NCBI GenBank assembly: GCA_947628225.1
Contig: CANQYY010000011.1
Span: forward strand, 17,098-81,097
Source of the DNA: an uncultured Lachnospiraceae bacterium
GTDB taxonomy: Bacteria; Bacillota; Clostridia; Lachnospirales; Lachnospiraceae
Direction of reading: 5' to 3'
DNA length: 64,000 nt
In this document: positions 36,935 through 46,274 of the stretch, piece after piece
Layout: the number at the start of each line of letters is the position of its first letter
How positions within the stretch are numbered: the first letter of the stretch is position 1
The notes under the pieces: model-generated
The model's input: the letters and a program-made list of their open reading frames with translations, nothing else
Databases searched by the model: none
Told to the model about the DNA's origin: nothing
Made by a program: the position numbers and the translations under genes

Positions 36935-37038
36935 CTGGAAAGGTATCATTTGTTTTTCAGCATGTAGTAGGTGGTAGGCAATAAGTGAAATAGGGATTGA
37001 AAGAAAATGTTTATTAGAGGTCAGGATAAAGTTTAAAT

Positions 37039-37057
37039 CCGGGTGCGATGCACCCGG
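37039..37057 (+). promoter_or_regulatory. Hairpin next to the TnpV ribosome binding site
   Basis: CCGGGTGC (37039-37046) and GCACCCGG (37050-37057) form a perfect 8-bp stem with a GAT loop, just before AGGAAGGAG of the next gene. It may modulate translation. Confidence 0.6.
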
Positions 37058-37073
37058 CAGGAAGGAGATTGTT

Positions 37074-37361
37074 ATGATGGAAAAACAATTGGCAGAAGTT
37101 ATTGTAGAGAATGGGATTACTTATCGGTTAGCAGAGAATGGCTGTTATTATCTGGAGTTAGGTCTGGAACAGAAAACCGATTATGTGATTGGGAAGTACG
37201 GTATCATTCGTGGGGAGTATATGATGAAGTGTCAGCGGCATGAATATTTGAAATTGCTGATGGATTGTACTTGGAATCAGTATCTGCATGACGTGGACGA
37301 GGAATGCCACAGGGAAATGGAATTGGCAGTAAATCGGATTATGGAAATGGAGGGGGGGTAA
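37074..37361 (+). CDS. TnpV-like transposon-encoded protein (element A)
   Basis: 95 residues. It has ITYRLAENGCYYLELGLEQKTDYVIGKYGIIRGEYMMKCQRHEYLKLL, the pattern of TnpV proteins of Tn4451-type elements (YYxPDL ... IGKYGxxRxxYLKxHR). Function is not known. Element B carries a shorter homologue at 50094. It sits between the transfer block and the defence cargo. Confidence 0.65.
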   Translation: MMEKQLAEVIVENGITYRLAENGCYYLELGLEQKTDYVIGKYGIIRGEYMMKCQRHEYLKLLMDCTWNQYLHDVDEECHREMELAVNRIMEMEGG

Positions 37362-37577
37362 CAGAGCAGTTGAAGAGTGAGAATCCGATGGAATGGGTGC
37401 GGAGAGTAAATGGAATCAAGGTAAGGGTGGAGGAGGAGATCGTAAATCAACTGATTTAGATTATTATATTAAGGTGTGATTTAGTTGATTTAGCGAAAAA
37501 ATATCGTGCTTCTATCAGTGAAATATGTTAATATTGATTATATATGGTTTTATCCATATATCTGAGGAGGAACTATA

Positions 37578-39296
37578 ATGGCAAACAGATTGGAATTGAC
37601 GTGGTATGGAAAAGACGAACCAATTCGCATAGAACCACGTTTGTTGATAGAAAATACAGAATTATCAAATGTCGGTGGAGATTCCGATACAGAGAACATG
37701 CTGATACATGGAGATAACTTACTTGCTTTGAAGGCATTGGAAAAGGATTATGCAGGGCAGGTCAAGTGTATTTATATAGATCCGCCATTTAATACTGGAC
37801 AGGCATTTGAACATTATGACGATAATCTTGAACATTCTATATGGCTGAATCTCATGAATGAGCGCTTTAAACATTTGTATAGATTGCTTGAGGCTGATGG
37901 TATGTTTTGGATTCATCTTGACGATGTTGAGGTGCATTATTGTAAGGTTCTTCTTGATGAAATATTTACAAGGCGCAATTTTGTGTCGCATATTACATAT
38001 GAACGTTCTGCGGTTGCCGGATTAGGGCAGGGGGGATATCTTGTTAATACAACAGAGCATATACTTCTGTATAAAAAAGGAAGCTTGCCGGATAAACTTA
38101 ATTTGAGTTATGAGGAGTTGGGATTTAACATTATAAAACGATATAACAGATTTGTGGTAAATTTCGGGGAGAGGGTTTTGGTAAGGGAGTTTACGGCAAA
38201 ATCAAATGGGGAATTGGTCCGAGTTTATGAGCATTCAGGGGTTGAAATTGCCAGTATTTCTCTACGGGATGCAAAGAATCGGGAAGCAGAAATCAGAAAA
38301 GAGTTTGTTGCACATTTAGACACTCTTTTCCGGGGAAATCGTGTTCAGAAAGAAAATGAATTTCAAAATAATATAATTGCATCTTTGGATAAAGGAAAGC
38401 TTTATTCTGTCGATTATGTGCCTAGTCGTGGAAAAAATAAAGGAGAAGAAACTACGTTGTATTATTATAATTGTGAGTTGCTTTCTTGGTTAAAGGACAC
38501 GACTATACTGGAAAATGGTATGCTGTCTAAATCGCAGAAAATGACTACATTGTGGAAGCATGGTGAAATACCCAAGGCAGATATAGCGAACGAAGGCGGG
38601 GTATATTTTCCGAGAAGTAAAAAACCAGAACAATTATTGCATCGTATTATTGAAATGTCAACAGAACCAGGGGATATTGTTCTTGATAGTTTTCTAGGCT
38701 CTGGAACGACAGCAGCGGTTGCTCACAAGATGGGGAGGCGTTACATTGGTATCGAAATGGGGGAGCATGCTTATACTCATTGTAAAACGAGACTGGATGC
38801 GGTAATTGCAGGAAATGATTTATTGGGCATTACGAAAACTTTGAACTGGCAGGGCGGTGGTGGCTATCGTTTTTATGAGTTAGCCCCTACTCTTATCAAT
38901 AAAGATGCTTTTGGAGAATATGTCATCAATGAAGAATATGATGCGGATATGCTGGCGGCAGCGGTGGCATTGCATGAGGGATTCCGATACCAGCCGGATG
39001 AAAATTTATTTTGGAAGCAGTCAGTGGGCAATGAAAACAGCTATTTGTTTGTAACTACCCGCCATCTGAATGGTACTTACCTTGATTCGATCAAAGATAC
39101 CATGCAGGAGGATGAATATTTGATTATTGCCTGTAAGTCCTTTGATAGTGGGCTGGATAAAGCCTATGATAATATTGTAATCAAGAAAATTCCGCAGATG
39201 CTTTTGAGCCGTTGTGAGTTTGGAAAGGATGATTATGCGTTAAACATTATTCATCCGCCAAAATATGAAGATGAGGAGATGGAAAGTGATGAGTGA
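37578..39296 (+). CDS. Type III restriction-modification methyltransferase (Mod)
   Basis: 572 residues. An N6-adenine methyltransferase of the beta order: catalytic motif IV DPPF (D68-F71) comes first, and the AdoMet site FLGSGTTAA (about residue 374) comes later. The variable centre (about 130-360) would be the target recognition domain. It modifies one strand of an asymmetric site and is needed by Res for cutting. It is AT-rich relative to the chromosome. The stop overlaps the res start by 8 bp. Confidence 0.92.
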   Translation: MANRLELTWYGKDEPIRIEPRLLIENTELSNVGGDSDTENMLIHGDNLLALKALEKDYAGQVKCIYIDPPFNTGQAFEHYDDNLEHSIWLNLMNERFKHLYRLLEADGMFWIHLDDVEVHYCKVLLDEIFTRRNFVSHITYERSAVAGLGQGGYLVNTTEHILLYKKGSLPDKLNLSYEELGFNIIKRYNRFVVNFGERVLVREFTAKSNGELVRVYEHSGVEIASISLRDAKNREAEIRKEFVAHLDTLFRGNRVQKENEFQNNIIASLDKGKLYSVDYVPSRGKNKGEETTLYYYNCELLSWLKDTTILENGMLSKSQKMTTLWKHGEIPKADIANEGGVYFPRSKKPEQLLHRIIEMSTEPGDIVLDSFLGSGTTAAVAHKMGRRYIGIEMGEHAYTHCKTRLDAVIAGNDLLGITKTLNWQGGGGYRFYELAPTLINKDAFGEYVINEEYDADMLAAAVALHEGFRYQPDENLFWKQSVGNENSYLFVTTRHLNGTYLDSIKDTMQEDEYLIIACKSFDSGLDKAYDNIVIKKIPQMLLSRCEFGKDDYALNIIHPPKYEDEEMESDE

Positions 39297-41937
39297 TACA
39301 CGCTTCCTGCAATATACAACAGAATATATCAGCGGAGTAATGTCGCTTAGGACACCACAGAAGGATTCATTGAAGATATTGGATTCCATTATGTCCGGAG
39401 TAGATTTATCCAAGGATAGAAAATTGGAAGAAAAACTAGGCGATATTACTGCAATGTATCCTATTTGTACGGATTTTGAAAGAAATTTTCCGTCCCTTAC
39501 CTTTGCTTTGGCTACGGGAGTTGGCAAAACAAGGCTGATGGGAGCCTTTATTACATATCTTTATACAGTGCATGGCATTCGGAATTTTTTTGTGGTTGCA
39601 CCGGGGACTACCATTTACGATAAATTGCAGAAGGATTTAGGCGATCCGTCAAGTTCCAAATATGTATTTAAAGGTGTTGGATGTTTTCTCAATCCTCCGA
39701 ATATCGTAACGGATGAAGATTATCATGATAAAAATCTCCGCTTGTGGGAGTCTGATATCAACATTTATATTTACAATATAGATAAATTTAACAAGGAAGA
39801 TGCCAAGATGAAGGAGGTAACGGAAAATCTTGGAAAATCGTTTTATGATGCGATATCTTCATTGGATGATTTGGTCTTGATTATGGATGAAAGCCATCAT
39901 TATAGGGCTGCAAAAGGAATGGCTGCTCTTGATAATCTGCACCCTATGCTTGGCTTGGAATTAACTGCAACTCCTTTGTGGAAAAAGGGGACAAAACAGA
40001 TTCCATTTAAAAATGTTGTTTATGAATATCCGTTATCCAAGGCGATTGCAGATGGTTATACCAGAACACCCTTTGCTGTTACCCGTACAGATATAGACTT
40101 TTATAATTTTGGTGATGAACAGTTAGATAAATTAATGATTTTAGATGGAATAACCTGCCATGAAAATGCAAAGAGAAAGTTAGAGTTGTATGCGGATGAA
40201 ACAGGCAGGGAAGTTGTGAAACCATTTATGCTGATTGTCTGTCAGGACACAGTACATGCCGAATGGGTGGAAAAATTTGTGAAATCGGATGAATTTCGAG
40301 ATGGAAGATATAGAAATAAAACCATTACCGTCCATTCTAAAATGCGTGGTGCGGAAAGTGAATTTAATATGCGGCTTTTGCTGGAAGTAGAAAGAAATGA
40401 TAATCCGGTAGAAATCGTAATACATGTCAATATGCTAAAGGAAGGCTGGGATGTAAATAATCTATATACGATTGTTCCCCTTCGCACTGCAGCATCCAAA
40501 GTGTTGCGAGAGCAGATGGTGGGAAGAGGACTACGTTTGCCATACGGAGAAAGAACTAACAATCCGGATGTAGATGCGGTTATGCTGACCGCACATGACA
40601 AATTTCAGGATATTTTGGAGGAGGCAAGAAAAGGAGATTCTATTTTTCATGCAGGAAACGTGATTCGAGTGGAAGATATCATTCAGGAAGAAAGTGCATA
40701 TACACAAATCGAATTGCCATTGGATGATGACAAACACGAAAGGGATTACAGTGAAACCGGCATAACACGTTCCTCTCAGATCGATGAATTTTTTGAAATG
40801 GCAAAGGAAAATATTACACACGAGGTAGTAAGTGCCATTCAGGAAGAAAAGACAGTAGAGGTAACGGATTCCCGGAAAAAGGAAATTGCAGCAAAAGTAG
40901 AAAAAAAGCTTACAGAAAATAAGGATTTAGGAGAAATATATAAGAAAAATGAAAATCCATTGAGTGTCTGGATGGAGCAGAAAATCGAAAAGACGCACAG
41001 GGAAGTGATAGAGAAGTTTATCCCTATTCCAAGAATCAAAATAACAGATGAAGGAGTAGAAGAATACCGTTTTGTGGATTTTGATTTGGACTTATCTGTA
41101 TTTAAGCATGTACCAATTCAAAATGAAATGTTAATACAGAATCTGGAGGATATGTCAGATAAGGAGCGTATTAAGGGCGCTGCGATTGACTTTGAAGGAT
41201 ATAATCCAAAGAAAGAAATCTTAAGCCAATTACGCATGAAGTCAGAAATAGACTATGAAAAATGTTCGACACTGTTATTTAAACTAATCACGCAGTTATG
41301 TGACCATTATCAGGATTTGTATGGAAATAACGGGATGCAGAACATTGTGATGATGTATAAGAGGGATATAGCGAACCAGATTTATGACCAGATGATGCAG
41401 CACTTTTATTGTGAAAATGGAATGCTGGTAGAGGAAGTAATTGGAACAAGGGATTATAACCTGACACAGCATTATAATTTTGTGGAAAGAATGAGCTTGT
41501 ATGCGAAGTATACAGGAAATATTAAGTCCGTTTTGTTTGATGAAATACAAAAAGGCGTGTTCAGTACTGCAAAATTTGATAGTTATCCGGAGCTGCTGTT
41601 GGCAAGGGTACTGGAGGGAGATAAGAACGTAAAAAATTGGCTCAGACCAGCAAAACAGGAGTTTAATATTACCTATAATCATGGACACCCATACGAACCG
41701 GATTTTGTAGTGGAAACCGAGGGAAAAATCTATCTTGTTGAGGTAAAAGGAGAAGATAAGATGAATTTACCGGATGTTATTGCAAAGAAAAACCGGGCAA
41801 TAAAATATTGTGAGGTAGTAAGCCGGTGGGGGAAGGCAAATGGTTATAAGGAATGGCAGTATTTGTTTATTCCGTCAAAACAGATACAGGAGAGTTCTTC
41901 TTTTGAACAGTTGGCAAAGAGATTTGGAGAAGGGTAA
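39289..41937 (+). CDS. Type III restriction enzyme helicase/nuclease subunit (Res)
   Basis: 882 residues from ATG 39289. Superfamily 2 helicase: ATGVGKT (about 75-81), LIMDESHHY (about 200), LTATPLW, and VGRGLRLPYGER (motif VI). The C-terminal PD-(D/E)XK nuclease is visible as EPDFVVETEGKIYLVEVKGED (about 800-822). It cuts DNA with unmodified sites in the presence of Mod. The pair is complete, with no frameshift, so it is probably active. Confidence 0.93.
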   Translation: MSDTRFLQYTTEYISGVMSLRTPQKDSLKILDSIMSGVDLSKDRKLEEKLGDITAMYPICTDFERNFPSLTFALATGVGKTRLMGAFITYLYTVHGIRNFFVVAPGTTIYDKLQKDLGDPSSSKYVFKGVGCFLNPPNIVTDEDYHDKNLRLWESDINIYIYNIDKFNKEDAKMKEVTENLGKSFYDAISSLDDLVLIMDESHHYRAAKGMAALDNLHPMLGLELTATPLWKKGTKQIPFKNVVYEYPLSKAIADGYTRTPFAVTRTDIDFYNFGDEQLDKLMILDGITCHENAKRKLELYADETGREVVKPFMLIVCQDTVHAEWVEKFVKSDEFRDGRYRNKTITVHSKMRGAESEFNMRLLLEVERNDNPVEIVIHVNMLKEGWDVNNLYTIVPLRTAASKVLREQMVGRGLRLPYGERTNNPDVDAVMLTAHDKFQDILEEARKGDSIFHAGNVIRVEDIIQEESAYTQIELPLDDDKHERDYSETGITRSSQIDEFFEMAKENITHEVVSAIQEEKTVEVTDSRKKEIAAKVEKKLTENKDLGEIYKKNENPLSVWMEQKIEKTHREVIEKFIPIPRIKITDEGVEEYRFVDFDLDLSVFKHVPIQNEMLIQNLEDMSDKERIKGAAIDFEGYNPKKEILSQLRMKSEIDYEKCSTLLFKLITQLCDHYQDLYGNNGMQNIVMMYKRDIANQIYDQMMQHFYCENGMLVEEVIGTRDYNLTQHYNFVERMSLYAKYTGNIKSVLFDEIQKGVFSTAKFDSYPELLLARVLEGDKNVKNWLRPAKQEFNITYNHGHPYEPDFVVETEGKIYLVEVKGEDKMNLPDVIAKKNRAIKYCEVVSRWGKANGYKEWQYLFIPSKQIQESSSFEQLAKRFGEG

Positions 41938-41989
41938 GGTTGCGTTAGGGAGAGAAACGAGTAAATTAGTAAGAAAGTGAGAGACAAAG

Positions 41990-42538
41990 TTGAAAAAGGA
42001 TATATACATAACCGGAGAGTCGGTTATTATAAAATCTGTGACAGAGAATGAAATAGAAGACTACCTGTATATTAAAAGGTTTGCTACAATAATTGCACCG
42101 GAATTTGATAGATTAGATGGATTTTGGGAATATATGAAACCGTCTTATATAGATGATCTTCATAGTTCGGATATCATTTGCTTGATTTACAATATAAAAT
42201 CAAATAAGGCGATTGGGTATATTTCCTTTGAGATGAAAGATTGGCATCATCCGGAAGTAGGTATTGGAATTTTGGAAGAACAACGAGAAAAGGGATATGC
42301 GTTTGAGGCTGCTACTCTTTTGATAAATTGGGCATTTGAAGATGAAGAAATAGAGTACATAGAATGGATGACTACAGAGGGTAATGAGGCAAGTAATAGA
42401 ATTGCCCAGAAGCTTGGCGGGGAAATTATTAGAAAAGAGCCGATGATTTCCAAGAATGTTATGGAACATTGGGGAGAGGAGATTTCTAAGAAGAATGAAA
42501 TTCCTTGTTATGTTGTATATGGGATATATAGGAAATAG
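41990..42538 (+). CDS. GNAT-family N-acetyltransferase
   Basis: 182 residues from a TTG at 41990 (AGTGAGAGAC upstream, weak). RimJ/RimL-like GNAT fold: IGYISFEMKDWHHPEVGIGILEEQREKGYAFEAATLLINWAFE (acetyl-CoA loop variant EEQREKGYA) and NEASNRIAQKLGGEIIRKE. The substrate is unknown. It sits between the type III system and the DUF1016 nuclease, so it may be a small-molecule resistance gene or part of the defence cargo. Nothing decides this. Confidence 0.8.
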   Translation: MKKDIYITGESVIIKSVTENEIEDYLYIKRFATIIAPEFDRLDGFWEYMKPSYIDDLHSSDIICLIYNIKSNKAIGYISFEMKDWHHPEVGIGILEEQREKGYAFEAATLLINWAFEDEEIEYIEWMTTEGNEASNRIAQKLGGEIIRKEPMISKNVMEHWGEEISKKNEIPCYVVYGIYRK

Positions 42539-42570
42539 GGTATACTGTATTGTGGCAGGAGGTAATAAAC

Positions 42571-43671
42571 GTGGGAAACAGTAAAAAAACGGAAATATTA
42601 GTGAATGAAGATGAAGCAATTGAAAATCTTTGTGCAAAGACTGTGGCGTTAGTGAAGCATGCAAGAAATATTGCTGTCCAACAAGTGAATATGATACAAT
42701 TACTAACTTATTATGCAATTGGAAAATGGATTGTGGATGTTCAACAAAAAGGTGAATCAAGAGCAAGATATGGTTCTCAGATAATTAAAAGATTATCTGA
42801 GGCAATGCAAAAGAATTTTGAAAGAGGTTTTTCGGAAGATACTCTGAAAAATGTTCGAAAATTTTATTTGATGTATAAGAATAGAGTCGATGAAACAGTT
42901 TTTAATCTTTTTGCAGTTGAAAAAAGCGAAACAGTGTTTAGCTTTTTTGAGGATAAGCCACCTTTTGTGGTGTCATGGTCTCATTATTTGCAACTGATGC
43001 GAATAGAAAATGAAGACGAAAGAAGTTTCTACGAAATAGAATCTGCAAAATCTGGATGGAGTGTTCGGACTTTGCAGAGACAGTATAATTCCAGCCTATA
43101 TGAAAGATTAGCCCTCAGTCGGGACAAAGAAGCTGTTTTACAATTGGCGAAAGAGGGGAATGTTATTACAAAGCCAGAAGATATTGTAAAACAGCCAACT
43201 GTTTTAGAATTTTTAGGCATTGAAGAAAAAGCAAAATATTCAGAAACGGAATTGGAGACAGCGATTATTGATAAGTTGCAAAAATTTCTACTGGAAATGG
43301 GAAAGGGTTATTTGTTTGAGGCTCGTCAAAAACGATTTACTTTAAATGAAGATAGCTACTATGTAGATCTTGTCTTTTTTAATCGCCTGCTTCGTTGTTA
43401 TGTTTTAATTGATTTGAAAGTGGATAAATTGACGCATCAAGATATTGGTCAAATGCAGATGTATGTGAATTATTATGACCGCTATGAGAAATTGGAAGAT
43501 GAAAATCCGACGATCGGTATCTTGCTTTGTAAAGAAAATAATGATGCATTGGTGGAAATCACATTACCGCAAGATGCAAATATTTATGCTTCGGAGTATA
43601 AACTTTATTTGCCAGATAAGAAGTTGTTGCAGGAGAAATTGCAGGAGTGGATTGAGGAAGAGGAAAATTGA
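42571..43671 (+). CDS. DUF1016 PD-(D/E)XK nuclease (YhcG type)
   Basis: 366 residues from a GTG at 42571, 7 bases after AGGAGGT. The N-terminal helical domain (AVQQVNMIQLLTYYAIGKWIVDVQQKGESRARYGSQIIKRLSEAM) is followed by the C-terminal nuclease (EARQKRFTLNEDSYYVDLVFF ... YVLIDLKVDKLTHQDIGQMQMYVNYY), with the D and DLK active-site residues present. Such proteins often accompany restriction systems and may cut modified or foreign DNA. It is placed between two other defence modules. Confidence 0.85.
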   Translation: MGNSKKTEILVNEDEAIENLCAKTVALVKHARNIAVQQVNMIQLLTYYAIGKWIVDVQQKGESRARYGSQIIKRLSEAMQKNFERGFSEDTLKNVRKFYLMYKNRVDETVFNLFAVEKSETVFSFFEDKPPFVVSWSHYLQLMRIENEDERSFYEIESAKSGWSVRTLQRQYNSSLYERLALSRDKEAVLQLAKEGNVITKPEDIVKQPTVLEFLGIEEKAKYSETELETAIIDKLQKFLLEMGKGYLFEARQKRFTLNEDSYYVDLVFFNRLLRCYVLIDLKVDKLTHQDIGQMQMYVNYYDRYEKLEDENPTIGILLCKENNDALVEITLPQDANIYASEYKLYLPDKKLLQEKLQEWIEEEEN

Positions 43672-43854
43672 ATAGATTGCAAGAATATAGATACCTATTT
43701 TTTTCTATCATTAATTGGCATATATTTTGTGGAAGGGAGAAATATAATAGTAGCTTTTGACATTGTAGTGACCAATGGAATTAGCAGGTATATAATGGGG
43801 TGGGAAGTATAGAATCGTAGTAAATAATAAAAGGTTAAGGAAAGGAATGGAAAG

Positions 43855-44970
43855 ATGGAAAAACAAAATTTGAAAGATAATCTGGAAAAATTACAGATTT
43901 TAGCTAAGGAAAGAACGGTAAAAACACAGAATATAGAATATGATTTAGAGACATTAGTTAAGAAAATTAAAAAAGGAATAATAAAATTGAATCCAGATTA
44001 TCAAAGAAATCATAGATGGACAGTTGAAGAGTCATCTCGATTAATGGAAAGTTTGATACTTAATATTCCGATACCAACTGTGTATTTATCTCAAGATGTT
44101 GATGTCGATGAAGAAGTAGATGACGATGTAGCCAGATATTCAGTAATAGATGGTCAGCAGCGTCTTACAGCAATTTTTGGTTTTATGACAAATAATTATT
44201 CGTTAGATGGATTAGATGTGTTAGAATTGCTAAATGGTTCCTATTATAGTGATTTGCCGCCCTTTTTGATAAGAAGATTAGAAGAAAGAACGATTAAGTG
44301 TCTGCGAATCGACTCTACAGTAGATCCACAGGTAAAATTTGATATTTTTGAACGCTTAAATTCAGGAGCTGTTCAACTTGAGTCACAGGAGTTGAGAAAT
44401 GCCATATATAGAGGAAAGTTTAATGACATGATAAAAGAATTATCAATGAACGATAATTTTAGAAAATTGCTCAATATAGATTTAAAAAGTCCTGATACTG
44501 ATAATAAAGTAAAAAAAATGCAGGATGTGGAATATGTTTTGAGATTTTTTTCCTATATGAATAATGAGGGAGAAAATATGAAAAAATCATTTAAGCAATT
44601 TCTGTCGGATCAAATGGTGAAATTTAACATGTATGATGAAGATAATTTGAATAAGATGAAGTCACATTTTGAACGAGTTATGGAAATGATATTCCAAAAG
44701 CTAGGGAAGGATGCGTTTGCAAAATATAAGATTGTAGATGGACAATTGAAATTGCAGTCACATTTTAATGCAGCTGTCTATGATGCGGTATCAATAGCAG
44801 TATCTGATAGAATACAAGAAGATATAAACTTTGTTATTACGGATGAGATGAGGCAGAGAATCGAAGAACTATTTTTTGACAAGGAGTTTATTGATTGCAT
44901 AAATGGTAGTACAAACGATAAGTCTAAAATTCTTAATAGGATTAAAATTGTGAAAGGGGTATTACAGTAA
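43855..44970 (+). CDS. DUF262 ParB/sulfiredoxin-fold protein
   Basis: 371 residues. DUF262 signature: NPDYQRNHRW (46-55) and YSVIDGQQRLTAIFGF (95-110), with the DGQQR nucleotide-binding loop. The helical region after it lacks the HNH/DUF1524 nuclease found in GmrSD-type restriction enzymes. The HEPN gene starts on its last base, so the two are translationally coupled. In related systems the DUF262 part hydrolyses NTPs. A sensor or switch for the HEPN nuclease is an inference. Confidence 0.85.
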   Translation: MEKQNLKDNLEKLQILAKERTVKTQNIEYDLETLVKKIKKGIIKLNPDYQRNHRWTVEESSRLMESLILNIPIPTVYLSQDVDVDEEVDDDVARYSVIDGQQRLTAIFGFMTNNYSLDGLDVLELLNGSYYSDLPPFLIRRLEERTIKCLRIDSTVDPQVKFDIFERLNSGAVQLESQELRNAIYRGKFNDMIKELSMNDNFRKLLNIDLKSPDTDNKVKKMQDVEYVLRFFSYMNNEGENMKKSFKQFLSDQMVKFNMYDEDNLNKMKSHFERVMEMIFQKLGKDAFAKYKIVDGQLKLQSHFNAAVYDAVSIAVSDRIQEDINFVITDEMRQRIEELFFDKEFIDCINGSTNDKSKILNRIKIVKGVLQ

Positions 44971-45749
44971 TGAGTACGTTTGCATCGGATTTTGTAGATC
45001 GATTTGATGCTAGATGGGATGAAGTATCTATTCTTATAGGGATGGCAGAAGAAATAGGTGAAGAAGATAAAAAGTATAGTGTTCTGTGCAGGGCTGCAAT
45101 TGTGTTGATTGTTGCAAATTTAGAAGGATACTTGCAGGAAACAATAAAGTGCCTGATATATGATGTTAATAAAAATAGTGCATTTTCGATCACATCAAAT
45201 AGGATGAAACGCACTTTTTGTAGTCAATTTATAGACATAGATAGTAAAGGAAATGAAAAGAAAATTACAAAACTGGTGGAGTTATTTGAACAAACAAATA
45301 TCAAATATACATTAGAACCGTTTTTGTATGAAAATAATAAAAACCCTAAAGCATCTGTAATAGAAAAATATTTTGAGGAGATTGGCGGGGAAAATTTTTG
45401 GGGATACATAACAGATTGTGATATCGAAAAGGTGTTTGAAAATGACTCGGATATAGTGCAGGATATAATAGAAAAATTGAAAAAGGTGCTAGTACTTGGC
45501 GTTGAAAATTTCCCATATGGAATAGATTTTTCATTAATAGGTTATAATTTATCTGGGAAAAGGGTGCCTAATGAATGTTTGTGGAAAGTTTTCTTAAATC
45601 AAACACTAAAAGCACGACATGATGTTGCACATGGAATATCGTTAGATAATACTATGTCGATTGATGAAATCAAGAATACAAAAAATAAGATTGAAATTTT
45701 AGAATTGACATTTGCGATTTTAATATTTTCATTAGGAATAAAGGATTGA
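44970..45749 (+). CDS. HEPN-domain putative ribonuclease (MAE_28990-like)
   Basis: 259 residues. An all-helical protein with the HEPN catalytic pattern R-X4-H as RHDVAHG (R216, H221) near the C-terminus and an N-terminal helix pair (CRAAIVLIVANLEGYLQETIKCLI) typical of the MAE_28990/MAE_18760 HEPN group. HEPN RNases cut RNA in many toxin-antitoxin and abortive-infection systems. It is coupled to the DUF262 gene. It is strongly AT-rich. The toxic role is predicted, not shown. Confidence 0.8.
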   Translation: MSTFASDFVDRFDARWDEVSILIGMAEEIGEEDKKYSVLCRAAIVLIVANLEGYLQETIKCLIYDVNKNSAFSITSNRMKRTFCSQFIDIDSKGNEKKITKLVELFEQTNIKYTLEPFLYENNKNPKASVIEKYFEEIGGENFWGYITDCDIEKVFENDSDIVQDIIEKLKKVLVLGVENFPYGIDFSLIGYNLSGKRVPNECLWKVFLNQTLKARHDVAHGISLDNTMSIDEIKNTKNKIEILELTFAILIFSLGIKD

Positions 45750-45895
45750 ATAAAATTTTAGAATAGAGATAAAACAGGGAAATAAACCCCGATTTTGTTA
45801 TTTGTCTTATATGATTTTGTAGATGAATTATCAGGGAAAGTATGAGCAGGGGATAGGACAGGAAAAAATAGATTCAGCAATGAGAATGTATAGAA

Positions 45896-45973
45896 GATGG
45901 AGATTTGTCATTGGAAAAGATTGCGATGTATTCTAGTCTTACTCTGGAACAGGTGCTTGAATTAGAAAAGAAT
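45896..45973 (+). pseudogene. Fragment resembling the C-terminus of an Rpn-like/PD-(D/E)XK transposase protein
   Basis: The frame from 45896 reads DGDLSLEKIAMYSSLTLEQ and then VLELEKN, which matches the tail often seen on Rpn-family transposase-like nucleases. Stop codons lie close upstream in the same frame, so only a short remnant is left. Confidence 0.45.
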
Positions 45974-46017
45974 TGCCGCCAGTATAATGTTTGTTGCCTA
46001 AATTCCGTCGAATTTTC

Positions 46018-46040
46018 AGTGCTTCTATTTTGCTTCTAAA
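46018..46040 (+). repeat. Right arm-type site of element A
   Basis: AGTGC then TTCTATTTTGCTTCTAAA (46023-46040), identical over 18 bases to 28279-28296. The two TTCTA units are 11 bp apart. It lies exactly 100 bp before the core at 46141. Confidence 0.7.
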
Positions 46041-46104
46041 ATTTTTAGAAACCTTGAAATAATAGAAATAATATACGAAATAGATGGATTAAAAGATATA
46101 AAAT

Positions 46105-46120
46105 AGATACAAAAGTATCT
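46105..46120 (+). promoter_or_regulatory. Repressor-type palindrome at the right end of element A
   Basis: AGATACAAAAGTATCT, identical in all 16 bases to the operator at 30111-30126 upstream of the excisionase gene. It lies between the arm site and the core, where it has no gene to control. Confidence 0.75.
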
Positions 46121-46140
46121 AAAAATCGTATAGATGAGAC

Positions 46141-46148
46141 GAGTTTGA
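46141..46148 (+). other. att core between elements A and B
   Basis: GAGTTTGA, preceded by GAC and followed by GTGATGAAAT. It is the right end of A and left end of B. Confidence 0.75.
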
Positions 46149-46210
46149 GTGATGAAATGGACTTAAAAAAGCTAGTATTTATGCGGATTGCAAGCAAATT
46201 TGTTTAAGTC

Positions 46211-46230
46211 TTGGCAACGATTTGGCAACA
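46211..46230 (+). repeat. Left arm-type site of element B
   Basis: Two TTGGCAAC units at 46211 and 46222, 11 bp apart, 62 bp from the core. The same repeats lie near the right ends of B and C. A TTTAAGT half-site (46203-46209) adjoins. Confidence 0.7.
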
Positions 46231-46274
46231 TTTTTTCATCATTCATAGAATAAATTTACTTTTATGACATAATA

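Larger units (their letters stand above)
28206..46148 (+). mobile_element. Integrative mobilisable element A in guaA (~17.9 kb)
   Basis: Bounded by att cores at 28206-28217 and 46141-46148, with matching arm repeats inside both ends (28279-28296, 46023-46040). It contains, in order: a zinc-ribbon/HEPN-like gene, XRE repressor, divergent promoter with operators, excisionase, tyrosine integrase, MobC-like protein, ParM/ParR-like pair, structured DNA, MobC, MOBP relaxase with overprinted coiled-coil gene, TnpV, type III restriction-modification, GNAT, DUF1016 nuclease, DUF262-HEPN pair. There is no type IV secretion gene, so it would depend on a helper for transfer. Confidence 0.82.

Noticed and set aside
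28274..46040. The 23-bp near-repeat AGTG-N-TTCTATTTTGC... as the att core of element A
   Set aside because: First taken as the core. The GAGTTTG copies in guaA and 100 bp further out fit better, and the same offset is seen in B and C, so these repeats are arm sites.
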